Source: Ensifer canadensis (GTDB taxonomy: Bacteria; Pseudomonadota; Alphaproteobacteria; Rhizobiales; Rhizobiaceae). Taken from it: 64,000 nucleotides of DNA. This document shows, piece by piece, positions 1 through 9,539 of the stretch. Location: assembly GCF_017488845.2 (NCBI RefSeq), contig NZ_CP083371.1:1426001-1490000 (forward strand), in the 5' to 3' direction. The position numbers were made by a program, and so were the translations under genes. How positions within the stretch are numbered: position 1 is the first letter of the stretch; every line of letters begins with the position of its first letter. The notes beneath the pieces were generated by a model, which was given only the letters and a program-made list of their open reading frames with translations, did no database searches and was not told the DNA's origin.

Positions 1-2
1 GC

Positions 3-497
3 GATTTCATGCGGCCGCCATGGTTCCCCGTCGATCCGGATATCTGTCAGGCAAGCCTTGAAGGCGTCGACTTCAAGCCCGGAGACGTGCTGACCCCGCG
101 CGAGAGCGTGACGATCCGCACGACGAGCCTTACCCATCCCGGCGGCTGCGTCGGCTATCGCGTCGAATGGAACGGCCGCGCAGTGGCGCTCGTCTACGAC
201 ACCGAACACGAACCCGGCATCCTCGACCCGGCGGTCCTTGAGCTCATCGCCGGCGCCGAATTGGTGATCTACGACTGCACTTATCTCGAAAGCGAGATGA
301 CGCATTTTCGCGGTTTTGGTCATTCGACCGGGATGCATGGCGCGCGCCTTGCGATGGCCGCCGGCGTCAAGCGCTTGGCAATGTTCCATCACGACCCCGC
401 GCGAACAGACGCACAGCTGGACGCGATGGAAATCGACGTACAGTCCATGTTTGCCGGTGCGTTCGCTGCCCGTGACGGTCAGATCATCGATCTATGA
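3..497 (+). CDS. MBL-fold metallo-hydrolase, C-terminal part (cut by window edge)
   Basis: The reading frame is open from the first bases, so this is the C-terminal 164 residues of a longer protein whose start lies outside the window. The visible part has the late half of a metallo-beta-lactamase fold. The VYDTEHEPG segment supplies the bridging Asp ligand, the ELVIYDCTYLESE strand follows, then GFGHSTGMHGARLA and a C-terminal His in LAMFHHDP. This pattern is common in RNase Z/PhnP-like MBL hydrolases of unknown substrate in alphaproteobacteria. The N-terminal HxHxDH motif cannot be seen. The stop overlaps the convergent deacetylase gene by 14 bp. The substrate is unknown. Confidence 0.8.
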   Translation, partial: DFMRPPWFPVDPDICQASLEGVDFKPGDVLTPRESVTIRTTSLTHPGGCVGYRVEWNGRAVALVYDTEHEPGILDPAVLELIAGAELVIYDCTYLESEMTHFRGFGHSTGMHGARLAMAAGVKRLAMFHHDPARTDAQLDAMEIDVQSMFAGAFAARDGQIIDL

Positions 498-1254
498 GGT
501 CTTTCGCCTGACGCCACTGGCAACCGGGGTGCCCGGCCGTGACGGTGAAGAGCTTCTCGAGAAAATCCCAGACGGCCTCGTCGTGCACGAGGTGATGGGT
601 CAAGAGACCGACCGTGCGGCCCGACTGATGCTCCTTGCCCTCTATGTCGCCGCTGACCTGCCGCGTGCGCGAGACGATATCGGCAATGATAAGCCCGTGG
701 TCCCGACATCCGCGCGTACCGCGCCAATCCATGACGTCAACATGAGTGTTGACCAGCGGGAAAGGCGACGGCTTCTCCGGTCCGAAAACCGAAAGGGCGG
801 CAAATCCAGCCTCGGGCAGTCGTTGCAGCAGGGCCGGATCGATCCGGTTCCACGGCGGGACGAGCATCGGAATGAAATGTTCGGGAAAGAGCGTTTGCAG
901 ACGCTCGACGCCGCATCGCAATTCATCGAGGATCAAGACGTGCGGCCGGTGGGCACCGAGTTCCTGCTTTTTCTCGCCAGGCGGCGCATGATTGCGGTGC
1001 GCCCAGCCATGCACCGTCACGCAGACATCGGCAAGGCCGGCGAGACGTCGCGCCAGCGCTTCGGTTGCCGGCGCAGGCGGCACGGCGAGCGTCACCGGCA
1101 CCGCATGGCTTGCGGCAAGTAACAGAAGCCGGTCGAGCGGAACACTCGGCTCGATGGCATCGTCGTCCCTCAGCCAGAAGTCGACCTTTCGTCCCCGCAC
1201 GTGCGCGCGATCGAGTTCATCGACGAGTAAGTGCCAGTTGGCATCAATGGTCAC
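484..1254 (-). CDS. Polysaccharide deacetylase family protein (NodB-like fold)
   Basis: This is a 256-residue protein without a signal peptide. Visible family features are the N-terminal DFWLRDDDA segment (the DD metal/catalytic region seen in this non-canonical subgroup), VTVHGWAHRNHAP (the H-x3-H-like metal ligands) and the PPWNRIDPALLQRLPEAGFAALS stretch, where an R/W motif of the NodB fold is expected. The family removes acetyl groups from N-acetylated glycans, but members with DDD and HGWAH often have unproven substrates. Its start overlaps the stop of the glycosyltransferase gene in an ATGA arrangement, so the two are translationally coupled. That fits a joint role in building a surface glycan or glycolipid, which is an inference. 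Confidence 0.8.
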   Translation of the reverse strand: MTIDANWHLLVDELDRAHVRGRKVDFWLRDDDAIEPSVPLDRLLLLAASHAVPVTLAVPPAPATEALARRLAGLADVCVTVHGWAHRNHAPPGEKKQELGAHRPHVLILDELRCGVERLQTLFPEHFIPMLVPPWNRIDPALLQRLPEAGFAALSVFGPEKPSPFPLVNTHVDVMDWRGTRGCRDHGLIIADIVSRTRQVSGDIEGKEHQSGRTVGLLTHHLVHDEAVWDFLEKLFTVTAGHPGCQWRQAKDLIDR

Positions 1255-2348
1255 GCGGGCTCCTCCAGAAATTGATCGAAAATCTCGCCCAATCGCCGTG
1301 CTGCGGCGGGGAAGGACCGCTCTTCGAGGACGAAGCGGCGAGCCTCGTCGGCAAATTTCTGGCGGGTAACCGGTTCATCGATCAGGCGGCGGATCGCTGC
1401 CGCATAGGCATCGACGTCGCCCTCGGGTGTCAACAGCCCGGTCTCACCGTCCCGCACCACCTCGGGCACACCCGCTGTGCACTGCGCAACGACGGGCAGT
1501 CCGGCAGCCTGTGCCTCGAGATAGGCCAGCCCATAGGCTTCACCGCAGCCCGGCCAAAGATAAAGCGCGCTTTCACCGAGGATGCCTGGGATGTCGCTCG
1601 CATCTTTTTCGCCAAGCCAAATCAATCGGTCTGCCGGCAAAGTGGAAAAAACGTCGTGGACATCCTGCCGGCACGGCCCATCACCCACAACGGTCATCGT
1701 CCACGGCCGATCGACAACCAGCGACAGGGATCTGGCAAGCATACGATAGCTCTCCATCTTGTCGCCGCTGCGCATCATCGCCACGGTGACGAGGCGACAA
1801 CCATCCGCAGCACTGCGGAATGCCCGTGTAAACGGAGCCGTATCGATGAAGGGGGGAAGCATCGCCTGCGGGGAGGTGGGTGCTGCCTCGACCAGGCCAT
1901 CTCGATCCCGCTGCGTCAGGCAGATATTGACCGCGGCCTGTTCAATGGCGCGCAGTACATGCCGTTGAGCAACAGCGCGAACGCCTTCATTGCGGCGGAA
2001 GGAGTAGGAGGCCTCGGCTGTGACGTAGGGAATGGAAAACTCGGCAGCAAGCCCTGGCCCGATCAGATCCGGCGCCTTGTAATAGGGGTGATAGCAAAAC
2101 CAGACATCAGGTGGCGTTAGGGACTGCCAAAGCGTGCGAAGACGCTCCGTTTCGCTGGCCGCGGCTGCCGCCAGCGACGCGAATTGTACCTCGCTGGCAT
2201 CCGCCATGAAGCTGCGCAAATCGCTGGCAATCCACACTTCATGTCCCGCCTGCCGCAGCGCGTCGATCAACAGGCGCGCCATCAGCCGGTCACCGGATGG
2301 AACGGGGTGGCTGGGGGATTTCAGCGGTGCGTAGAAGGCGATTTTCAT
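1251..2348 (-). CDS. Glycosyltransferase family 4 (GT-B fold)
   Basis: This 365-residue protein has the GT4 layout. The N-terminal Rossmann half begins MKIAFYAPLKSPSHPVPSGDR with a GDR loop, and the C-terminal nucleotide-sugar half carries LWPGCGEAYGLAYLEAQAAGLPVVA, the E-x7-E motif of this family, followed by GVPEVVRDGETGLLTPEGD. It should transfer a sugar from a nucleotide donor at the cytoplasmic face of the membrane. The acceptor is not evident. It overlaps the downstream deacetylase gene by 4 bp, and a 90-bp gap separates it from the lipoprotein gene upstream. A role in surface polysaccharide or glycolipid assembly is inferred from these neighbours. Confidence 0.85.
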   Translation of the reverse strand: MKIAFYAPLKSPSHPVPSGDRLMARLLIDALRQAGHEVWIASDLRSFMADASEVQFASLAAAAASETERLRTLWQSLTPPDVWFCYHPYYKAPDLIGPGLAAEFSIPYVTAEASYSFRRNEGVRAVAQRHVLRAIEQAAVNICLTQRDRDGLVEAAPTSPQAMLPPFIDTAPFTRAFRSAADGCRLVTVAMMRSGDKMESYRMLARSLSLVVDRPWTMTVVGDGPCRQDVHDVFSTLPADRLIWLGEKDASDIPGILGESALYLWPGCGEAYGLAYLEAQAAGLPVVAQCTAGVPEVVRDGETGLLTPEGDVDAYAAAIRRLIDEPVTRQKFADEARRFVLEERSFPAAARRLGEIFDQFLEEPA

Positions 2349-2438
2349 GCAGATCGAGCTATCGCGTCTTCGTTTGACACTGTCAACGGCAGCGGCAGTA
2401 CAAGCCGGCCTTCGGGCCGCACACGGACCTTAACCGGA

Positions 2439-2723
2439 TCAATTGACAGGTATGTCGAAATAATCCCTTCGAACAAGCCTGAGCGAGCGATCCGGCTGGA
2501 TAACGTATGTCTCTTTGACGAAGCTGCTGCCGCTCACAAAAGTATGCGGCACCATGCTGCCCACCGGCGCCTTCGTCAGCTTCGTCCTCGGCTGCCCGCC
2601 ATAGGTGATGCTTCCCGGTATCGGCTCCAGATCCGGAGTGGTGCAGCCGGCCAGAGCAAGGCCCAACACTGCAAGCAGTACCAATGGCCCGCAGGGACGG
2701 AACGCGCGTTTCGATACAACCAT
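2439..2723 (-). CDS. Small putative lipoprotein
   Basis: This is a 94-residue protein. I chose the ATG at 2723 because GGAGG lies eight bases before it, while the two codons further upstream (GTG, TTG) are badly spaced. The N-terminus has a short positive region, a hydrophobic run (GPLVLLAVLGLALAGC) and a lipobox LAGC, so it should be lipidated by signal peptidase II. The mature part, about 67 residues, is polar (TYGGQPRTKLTKAPVGSMVPHTF) and ends in DYFDIPVN. I do not recognise a domain. It is probably an envelope protein of the rhizobial lineage. The 229 bp upstream of it, to the lytic transglycosylase gene, hold no other gene I can support. Confidence 0.65.
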   Translation of the reverse strand: MVVSKRAFRPCGPLVLLAVLGLALAGCTTPDLEPIPGSITYGGQPRTKLTKAPVGSMVPHTFVSGSSFVKETYVIQPDRSLRLVRRDYFDIPVN

Positions 2724-2958
2724 CACCAAAACCTCCTTCGGGCCGGCCCCGGACGAGGCGCTCGTGACCCAGTATCCAACGCCTCAAAAACGATACGTCA
2801 TGGTCGCCGCAACATTTCACACTCGCCCAAAAATGCATTCACCCGATTCCGACTGAAGGCATCATTCAATAGGCCGGTCGGCGCCATCAGGTCCAGCTGG
2901 CTTTCCGGTCTCCGTCGTCAAGAAGGGCGCGGGCCACTCAAGACGACGTGACGCAAAT

Positions 2959-4407
2959 CTACTGCGCACTGGCATTGGCAGCGAATTGTATCGTGGTGGC
3001 TTCCTGAGCCTGTACCGCCAGCAACCCGTAGGCAACGTAGTACTTGTAGATATTGCTGACATATTGAACCGTCTCGCGCCCAACGATCGCGGCCGCGGCA
3101 TTTTCGACATTGCCGAACCACAAATTCGGATCGAGGCCCATGTCCTTTGCCTTTGCACGGAACTTGTGCAAATTGCCGGGGCCGGCGTTATAGGCCGCGA
3201 AGGCGAAGAGCATGCGGTTGCGCGGCGTGACCGCCGGGTCATCGAGATAGGTATCGATCAGGTACCTCAGATACTTCGATCCGGCCTCGACATTCAGGTT
3301 CTGGTCCTTGTCGATGCCATGGATGCCGACAGCCTTGTCGGCGGCGGTAGACGGCAGAAGCTGCATGATGCCGACTGCACCGCGCGGGCTGCGCCGGGAC
3401 TGGTCAAGCTGCGATTCCTGATAGCCCTGCGCCATCAGCATCAGGTAGTCGAAGGAATAGGTACCGCCGTGCTTGCGGAAAATCTCGACCAGCTGCTGGA
3501 AGCGCTCCATGTCCTCAGGCGCATAGGCACGCTTCAGCATCTTGTCGCTCTTGTAGTAGGTGTTCTTCAGGATGTTGCCGAAGGTGGTGCCGACCCGGTG
3601 GGTCTTGACGAAGGCATCGAGCGCGGTCTTGAGCCGAGGACTATCCTTGCGGATCGCCCAGGCAATCTGTCCGTGATCGGACACAACGATATCGTCACGC
3701 ATCTTGATATCCGTGAACACCGTAGCCCAAATGCTGCCTTTGTATCTGTCGACCACCGCCCAGGGCAAAAGACCGGCATTCACCATCTCGAGAATGTCCT
3801 CGTCCTCGAGATTGTCGTCCATCTCCTTGATCGTGATCGGCGCGCGCCCAGCCTTGACGAAACCGTCGCTCAGCGCGACCAGATGCTCGTGGTAGCTGCT
3901 GGACGTGCGAACACGGACTTCCCGGCCGCTTAGATCGTCCAGATTGGCGATCGCCGGCGCCGACGGCCCCGTAACCAGCACTTCCTTGGCCTCGTTGAAC
4001 AACGGATCGGTGAAGTCGACCTTGGCCAGCCGCGCCTCGGTGATCGTGAGGTTTCCCATGACGATGTCGCCAAGGCCCTCCTCAAGCGCCGTCAGCAGGC
4101 GCCCACGTGCCATCGGCACGAATGCGACCCTTATCTTTTCGATCTCCTTTTTTCGCCCGGCGTTCAGCTCTTTTTCGAGCGCCGTTCCGAACTCGACTGC
4201 TGTGCCGAGCTGCCGACCGCGATCGATAAAGTAGATTGTCTTGCTGAAGGGCACGATGATCCGCACCAGCCGCCGCTTCTCCATGACGTCGAGATCACCC
4301 ATATGCGGGGCGATGATCGGCTGGAATGTACTTTCGTCCGATTGAGCCCATAGATGTCCGGTCCCCGCCACGGCGAAGAACAGCAGAAACAATGCGAGGC
4401 GTCTCAT
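2959..4407 (-). CDS. MltF-like lytic transglycosylase with periplasmic solute-binding domain
   Basis: This 482-residue exported protein has two domains. After a signal peptide (about residues 1-21) comes a type-3 periplasmic binding domain (about 45-285). An SLT lytic transglycosylase domain (about 315-450) follows, with the catalytic Glu in GYQESQLD (Glu331), the GAVGIMQLLPSTA motif and AYNAGPGNLHKF. This is the MltF architecture, in which the first domain senses or binds a muropeptide-like ligand and the second cleaves the peptidoglycan glycan strand to 1,6-anhydro ends. The start is supported by GGGAGG just upstream. The MscS-type channel gene ends 27 bp upstream on the same strand, so the two probably share a transcript concerned with the wall and turgor. 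Confidence 0.88.
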   Translation of the reverse strand: MRRLALFLLFFAVAGTGHLWAQSDESTFQPIIAPHMGDLDVMEKRRLVRIIVPFSKTIYFIDRGRQLGTAVEFGTALEKELNAGRKKEIEKIRVAFVPMARGRLLTALEEGLGDIVMGNLTITEARLAKVDFTDPLFNEAKEVLVTGPSAPAIANLDDLSGREVRVRTSSSYHEHLVALSDGFVKAGRAPITIKEMDDNLEDEDILEMVNAGLLPWAVVDRYKGSIWATVFTDIKMRDDIVVSDHGQIAWAIRKDSPRLKTALDAFVKTHRVGTTFGNILKNTYYKSDKMLKRAYAPEDMERFQQLVEIFRKHGGTYSFDYLMLMAQGYQESQLDQSRRSPRGAVGIMQLLPSTAADKAVGIHGIDKDQNLNVEAGSKYLRYLIDTYLDDPAVTPRNRMLFAFAAYNAGPGNLHKFRAKAKDMGLDPNLWFGNVENAAAAIVGRETVQYVSNIYKYYVAYGLLAVQAQEATTIQFAANASAQ

Positions 4408-4434
4408 TTATGGCCTCCCCAGCCAGAGAAAACC

Positions 4435-6576
4435 CTATTCCGGTGGTGCACCCTCGGCGAGCGCTGCCGCTGCATTCTTCTTGGCGATCGCATCGCGCGT
4501 CGCGGCTGCCGCAGCTGCGTTCTGTTCGTCGCCGGCCACGTGCATTGTCGGCGAAGCGAAGGAGATGCCGTTCTTGTCAAAGGCCTCCTTGATCATCGCC
4601 TGTGCCCGGCGCCGGACCTGTGTCTGATGTCCCGGCTTGGTGGTCATCGCAAAACTCAAGGTGATGCCGTAGTCACCGAAGCTCTCGACGCCCTTCATCT
4701 TCACCGTCTCGATAATCGTCGGCCCCAATTCGGGATCATCTAGAAGCGCCGCGCCAATGCCCTTCACCACCTTCTTCACCTTGGCGATGTCGGCCTCGTA
4801 GGACACATTGATCATAAACTTGTCGATCACCCAGTCGCGACTCATGTTCTGAACTGCACCAAGAGACCCGAACGGCACGGTGAAGACCGGGCCGCGATGA
4901 TGCCGCAACTTCACCGAGCGTATGCTAAAGGATTCCACCGTCCCCTTGTAGCTGCCGCTTTGAATGTACTCGCCAATGCGGAAAGCGTCATCCATCATGT
5001 AGAAGATCCCGCTGATCACATCCTTGACCAGGGTTTGAGAACCAAAACCGATGGCGACGCCAAAAACGCCAGCGCCGGCAATCAGCGGGCCGATCTGAAC
5101 GCCAAGGCCGGAAAGCACCATCAGCAGCGCCACCACGAGGATGAAGGCCGCAAGGAAATTGCGCAGGATCGGCATTAGCGTCAGCAAGCGGGTGTTGCGT
5201 GCGCGTTCGGAGGGGTCAGTCGCTTGGACGGTAGCGTGCTTGACGCGCAGGCTGATCAGGCTCTTCGTCAACTGCCATATCAAGTCAGCCGCGAGCAGAA
5301 TGACGACACCGGCAAGCACACCACGGAAAATCCGATTGAAAACGTCGTCCTGGACCATCATCGCTGCGTTGACGCGGAAGACAAGCGCAAGCCACCCGGC
5401 CGCCAAGGCAATGATCGCCAATCTGGCGCCGCGTTCGATCAACACATTGCGCATGACGCGCATATCGTCGTCCGCCGATACATCCAGCATCGTGCGGGCA
5501 AAGGCACTGGTGAAGCGCAGGAGCGGCGGCAAGCCGATGATGTAAAGGCCGATCCAGAACAGAACCCTCATGTCGGCCACCCACAGCACCCAAAGCAGCA
5601 CCAGGAAGGAGACCAGCAGAATGTTGCCGACCACACGGCGCGATCCTGTGGTTGCGGCTGGTCTCCTCAGCACGGTGAGGATTGCAAGTGCAAGCACGAT
5701 AAGACCGAGCGCGGCCGCCACAAGGTTGCGAACGTCGGGGGCGACGGAAAGAGCCTGCATGGCGTCGCCGATACCCCAGATGGCGGCCGCGGTACAAATG
5801 ATTGCCACTGACGAGCGGTACCAAAAACGCGCATCCTCAGCCGTCAACGAGAGATAGCCGGCTCGACCGGATGGATCGGTCGCATAGACCGCTCCACCAG
5901 ACAGTACTGCGGATCCATTGGTGATCAGCAAGCGGGCTCCGATCCAGGCAACCAGGAGCGGCGCGATGGTTTCTTCAAGCCGCGATGGCCACTCAGCGAC
6001 GGCGAGCACGGCGGTCGTGGCAATAGCGAACACCAGGAGCGGCAGCACCTTGACCAGAATCGTGCGCGCCGACCCGGTCAAGGCCGCCGAACGCAACGTC
6101 CGCCTCAAAAGATAGCGCAGCGCGTATTCGGCGCCGTACCCGACCAGCAGGATCAATAGGAATCCCTTGACGATCGGGGCGGAGCCATGGTTTTCCATGT
6201 CTCCAGCGAGGCGGCTGCGGGCCGCCTCGAATTCTGGGCCGATGCGCGGCACCGCGTTGGTGATACCGGTCAGATGGTGGCGGATTTCAGCCGTCCAGCG
6301 GGCCGCAAATCCGGGCGCCGTCTTGCCATCGGCCGATGTCGTTGCCCCCAGTGTGGTCGCACCAGGCGCCGCCGGCTGCTTGGTGGCCAACCATTGCCGC
6401 ACTTCCGGATCATCGAGCAGCTCGATCAGCTGCTGAACCTTGGCCGGCTCCGCGCCGGGCGTGGCGGTTTGGTTCTGCGCCTGGCTGGCGGACGCAAATC
6501 CTAGGAACACCATCAAGAAAGCGAGAACGCAGGCCATCGGCCCCCAGAATCCACGCAACGAACTGACACCGACCAT
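4435..6576 (-). CDS. MscS-family mechanosensitive channel, large form
   Basis: A protein of about 713 residues. It has a signal-like N-terminus ending near ASASQAQ, a periplasmic segment rich in Ala/Pro, many transmembrane helices (visible from about residue 150 to 560) and the MscS core. The core comprises the pore-lining helix with GVFGVAIGFGSQTLVKDVISG, the beta domain with YKGTVESFSIRSVKLRHHRGP, and the C-terminal alpha/beta domain. It should act as a tension-gated inner-membrane safety valve during osmotic downshock. I use the ATG at 6576 rather than a TTG 18 bases upstream, because the protein from there begins with a normal signal sequence. The ribosome-binding site is weak, so the start is uncertain. 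Confidence 0.85.
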   Translation of the reverse strand: MVGVSSLRGFWGPMACVLAFLMVFLGFASASQAQNQTATPGAEPAKVQQLIELLDDPEVRQWLATKQPAAPGATTLGATTSADGKTAPGFAARWTAEIRHHLTGITNAVPRIGPEFEAARSRLAGDMENHGSAPIVKGFLLILLVGYGAEYALRYLLRRTLRSAALTGSARTILVKVLPLLVFAIATTAVLAVAEWPSRLEETIAPLLVAWIGARLLITNGSAVLSGGAVYATDPSGRAGYLSLTAEDARFWYRSSVAIICTAAAIWGIGDAMQALSVAPDVRNLVAAALGLIVLALAILTVLRRPAATTGSRRVVGNILLVSFLVLLWVLWVADMRVLFWIGLYIIGLPPLLRFTSAFARTMLDVSADDDMRVMRNVLIERGARLAIIALAAGWLALVFRVNAAMMVQDDVFNRIFRGVLAGVVILLAADLIWQLTKSLISLRVKHATVQATDPSERARNTRLLTLMPILRNFLAAFILVVALLMVLSGLGVQIGPLIAGAGVFGVAIGFGSQTLVKDVISGIFYMMDDAFRIGEYIQSGSYKGTVESFSIRSVKLRHHRGPVFTVPFGSLGAVQNMSRDWVIDKFMINVSYEADIAKVKKVVKGIGAALLDDPELGPTIIETVKMKGVESFGDYGITLSFAMTTKPGHQTQVRRRAQAMIKEAFDKNGISFASPTMHVAGDEQNAAAAAATRDAIAKKNAAAALAEGAPPE

Positions 6577-6695
6577 GCTAAACCATACCCCCAACGACCG
6601 GCGAGAGCCGATCGATTCCTGTTCTCATTTGCACAAACGCTAACACAGTCCCCGACGTTTATACCAACTTCCGTTTTCGGTGCGCATTTCCGCGC

Positions 6696-9281
6696 TCAAC
6701 GGCGCCGGAAACCACCGCCACCGTGGAAGCCACCTCCTCCGTGAAAACCACCGCCGCCGGAGAATCCGCCCCCGCCGCCGTGGAAGCCACCGCCACCAAA
6801 TCCGCCGCCACCACCGCCAAATCCGCCGGGGCGATCGAACCCGCCCCCTCCGAAGCCGCCGCCGCTCGGGAAATTCAACGGCCGCTGGTCGAAGGACTGA
6901 TGTTCGAATGAACGCTGATTGCCGATCTGGCGGCCCGCACGGTCGATTGCCAGATGGTCGGGTGCACGGTCACCAATCGCGCTGCCGTCGCCGATCTGAC
7001 CGCGATCGTCTATGCGCTTGTTCAGGTTCTGCGCCGCATCCGGGTGCTGGGTCGCGAACTGCTGGCCGGCTTTCTTCGCATCCTGAATCGATGGCTTTTG
7101 AACCGGTTGCCATCCGTCGGGCGTATGCTTCTGCCATTGGCCATCGTCGCGGCGATAGACATTGCCGTCGCGTCCGGCATAGACGTCGCCGCCCTTGCCG
7201 CCTGCGACAAATCCGTGGTTGCCATCGGACGTGCGCCAATGCGCACCGGCGCCGCCAGCGGTCGACCCGCCGCTGATACGGGCGAAGTCCGAGCCATGCT
7301 TGACGGCGGCCGTCCCCCAGCTGCCGTAAACATTGTTCCCGCCGCGAGCAATTGCAGCGTTGCCGGTACGGGGATTATAGGCGGCGACAAAGCCGCGTTC
7401 ACCCGCAGGTCCATAGCCTGCCGCACCGCGGATATAGGTGCCGGTGCGTGGATTGTAGGCAGCGCCGGCAGCGATGCCGCGATAGGGGCCATAGGCGTAG
7501 CCGTAACGACCGAATGTGCCTACCGCCGGATTGTAGAATGCGCCGACGCCATAGGTTACCGGGCGCGGATAATAGGGCCAAGAGCCACCACCCGCCCAGC
7601 CGTAGTCCCAGTAGTCGTCATAGTACCAGCCGGTGCCGTAGACGAACGTGTCCCAGGCAAGATACGCGCCGAGATACCCCATGGTATATCCGAACCAAAC
7701 TGCGTCCGGCTCGGTCTCGTAGATCCGGACATAGGTGGCATTGTAGACAGGCGACGACGGCGGGATCGTGTAGACTTCGTCCGGAACGGCCCTCGCAACG
7801 GTGAACGGCCCGGTCGGCGTATCGCCGACAAACCACACTCCATCCTTCAACACGAAATATTTGTCGGCAACCTTGATGACCGTCTCATTGGTGTTGACGG
7901 CGTAGGTGAGCGACGTTCCGTCGATTTTCTCGAATTTCGGGTCTCCGCTATAGGCGACGTCAACCTTGACCGAGCCGTCCAACGAAACGCGGGCCTTTTC
8001 GGGGATGCTCGCCTTCAGTCGCGCTTCCGCATTCTCCGAGGTACCGGGAACCGAAGAGCGGACCGTATAATAGGAGGCAGCCTCCGGAATATTCTGGAAA
8101 TCCTGCGGAAGGTTGGGCGTGGCGAAGGTCCAGGGACCATCAAGCGACGCGGCAGAGAACCAGCGGCCGGAGACAAGAACGTACCAGTTCGAATCCGCGG
8201 GCAGATAGAAGACATCGCTCTCGGTGTTCGTCGCAATCTTCAGGCCGGTCCCGGGCACCGCCTCGAGCTTCGGTTCACCGTTGAAGACGAGCAATTCTGA
8301 CGGCTTGTCGGAATAGATGACCTTTGGCGTCACGCCCTCACCGGTGGCAAGCGGGATTGCCGCCCTGGCGTCCTTCCAGTTGTCATCATCCGGCAACTTG
8401 CCGAAGAGATCCGGCAGCGACGTTGCGGCCTGCCAGCCGCTCGACAGGTCTTTCGACTGCAGCCACGCCTTTTCGTTGCGAAGATAGTAGGTGCTGTCGG
8501 CGTCGAGTTTGAACAGGTCCCAATTGGTATTGACGGCGAAGGAAAGACCCTGGACGCCCTTGACCGGCGCAAACACAGCCTTGCCGTCGGTCTGGACAAG
8601 CACCGCCGGCTCCTTGCTGACATAGATCGGCGGTGGATCTGCTTTCAGCCCTTCGACATTGCCGAGCCGCTCATAGTCGGCAAGGCTCGCGGTCAGCTTG
8701 TCCTCCGACAGCGTTATCGTGCCTACAGGCATCAACTTGCCGACTTCCAGTGCCAGGTCGGCGAGTTCCGGACGATCGAGAACCGAGAAGTTGATCTCGT
8801 TGACCTTGATATCGGAGACGACGACCTCGTCCGAGCCACTGTCCGTCACGGTCTTGCCGGTGACGCCGATGACGCCGAAAATCGGCTTGGCATCGTCGGA
8901 CTGCTTGTATTCGGCGGCGATCAGGGCGTCGAGATCGACGAAATTCTTCCAGGCGTTCACCTGTGGCTGGTAGAGTGTGATCGTCGCTCCCTTGTCGGTC
9001 TTGTAGGCGCGTGGCCAGCCAAGGGCTTTCGGATCGGCAGCGTTCAGATACTTGCCGCTGACGAAACCGTCCTTCCCCTCAAAGCTGACGGCGCACCAGG
9101 TGCCGGAATCGTCACATTCCTTGACGTCGACCTGTCCGCCCTCGTCTATCTTCCCCATGCTATCGAAGCCAGTGCCGGGCCCCGCCCGAAAATTGACCGA
9201 TGCAGTCGTCGTGGCCGGACCAGCCAACGCCGGCGCAGCGGCTATGGAAAGTAGCGTCAAGGTCAAGGTTATTCCGCGCAT
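6696..9281 (-). CDS. Large secreted SH3-domain protein with glycine-rich tail
   Basis: About 861 residues from the ATG at 9281, which has GGAG nine bases before it. An upstream extension in the same frame is Arg-rich and lies in the promoter region, so I reject it. The order is: signal peptide (1-20), a bacterial SH3 domain with NFRAGPGTGFDSMG and WCAVSFEGKDGFVSGKYL (about 24-80), then a long middle part with three related blocks of the YYLRNEKAWLQS / WYVLVSGRWFSA / YFVLKDGVWFVG type. A Tyr/Trp/Gly-rich segment with repeated AYNPRTG units follows, and the last 60 or so residues are mostly Gly with Phe and His. It should lie in the periplasm or on the surface, bound to wall or polymer. The function is unknown. 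A copy of the 17-bp GTWAC motif sits 91 bp upstream. Confidence 0.8.
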   Translation of the reverse strand: MRGITLTLTLLSIAAAPALAGPATTTASVNFRAGPGTGFDSMGKIDEGGQVDVKECDDSGTWCAVSFEGKDGFVSGKYLNAADPKALGWPRAYKTDKGATITLYQPQVNAWKNFVDLDALIAAEYKQSDDAKPIFGVIGVTGKTVTDSGSDEVVVSDIKVNEINFSVLDRPELADLALEVGKLMPVGTITLSEDKLTASLADYERLGNVEGLKADPPPIYVSKEPAVLVQTDGKAVFAPVKGVQGLSFAVNTNWDLFKLDADSTYYLRNEKAWLQSKDLSSGWQAATSLPDLFGKLPDDDNWKDARAAIPLATGEGVTPKVIYSDKPSELLVFNGEPKLEAVPGTGLKIATNTESDVFYLPADSNWYVLVSGRWFSAASLDGPWTFATPNLPQDFQNIPEAASYYTVRSSVPGTSENAEARLKASIPEKARVSLDGSVKVDVAYSGDPKFEKIDGTSLTYAVNTNETVIKVADKYFVLKDGVWFVGDTPTGPFTVARAVPDEVYTIPPSSPVYNATYVRIYETEPDAVWFGYTMGYLGAYLAWDTFVYGTGWYYDDYWDYGWAGGGSWPYYPRPVTYGVGAFYNPAVGTFGRYGYAYGPYRGIAAGAAYNPRTGTYIRGAAGYGPAGERGFVAAYNPRTGNAAIARGGNNVYGSWGTAAVKHGSDFARISGGSTAGGAGAHWRTSDGNHGFVAGGKGGDVYAGRDGNVYRRDDGQWQKHTPDGWQPVQKPSIQDAKKAGQQFATQHPDAAQNLNKRIDDRGQIGDGSAIGDRAPDHLAIDRAGRQIGNQRSFEHQSFDQRPLNFPSGGGFGGGGFDRPGGFGGGGGGFGGGGFHGGGGGFSGGGGFHGGGGFHGGGGFRRR

Positions 9282-9371
9282 CTCGCATCTCCGACGTTGC
9301 CGAAATGGACTTCGTTGCAGGCGGGCATGGCCCACATTGCTCAACAGCAACCCGCTGCCCCGGCCGGGCGC

Positions 9372-9388
9372 AAGTACGTAACAGTAAC
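9372..9388 (-). promoter_or_regulatory. GTWAC motif, site 1 (upstream of SH3 protein gene)
   Basis: On the minus strand this reads GTTACTGTTACGTACTT. It is one of six near-identical 17-bp sites in the window, all intergenic. It ends 91 bp before the SH3 gene start, in the same orientation as four other sites relative to their genes. A further GTTAC half-site lies upstream (9396-9400 on the plus strand as GTAAC). It could in principle also affect the divergent XRE gene at 9540, but the orientation rule favours the SH3 gene. The regulator is unknown. Confidence 0.7.
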
Positions 9389-9539
9389 AACGGCCGTAAC
9401 GCCTGCCATCCAATGGGGAATGAGTCGTGCCATACAGCGCAATTATTCGTGTTTTGGCGCGTAGTGATTGCATCGAGTCATTTATTCGAGCAAACTCATA
9501 TGTATGATTTGGTCACGCCTACATGCGGAGGAAACACAC

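Noticed and set aside
6954-8300. Open frame of 448 codons on the plus strand opposite the SH3 protein gene
   Set aside because: The composition (Ala/Arg/Val runs) reflects the complement of the sense repeats. The minus strand has a signal peptide and an SH3 domain.
9282-9473. N-terminal extension of the SH3 protein by 64 residues
   Set aside because: It is Arg-rich, runs across the GTWAC motif, and lacks a ribosome-binding site. The ATG at 9281 has GGAG and starts a signal peptide.
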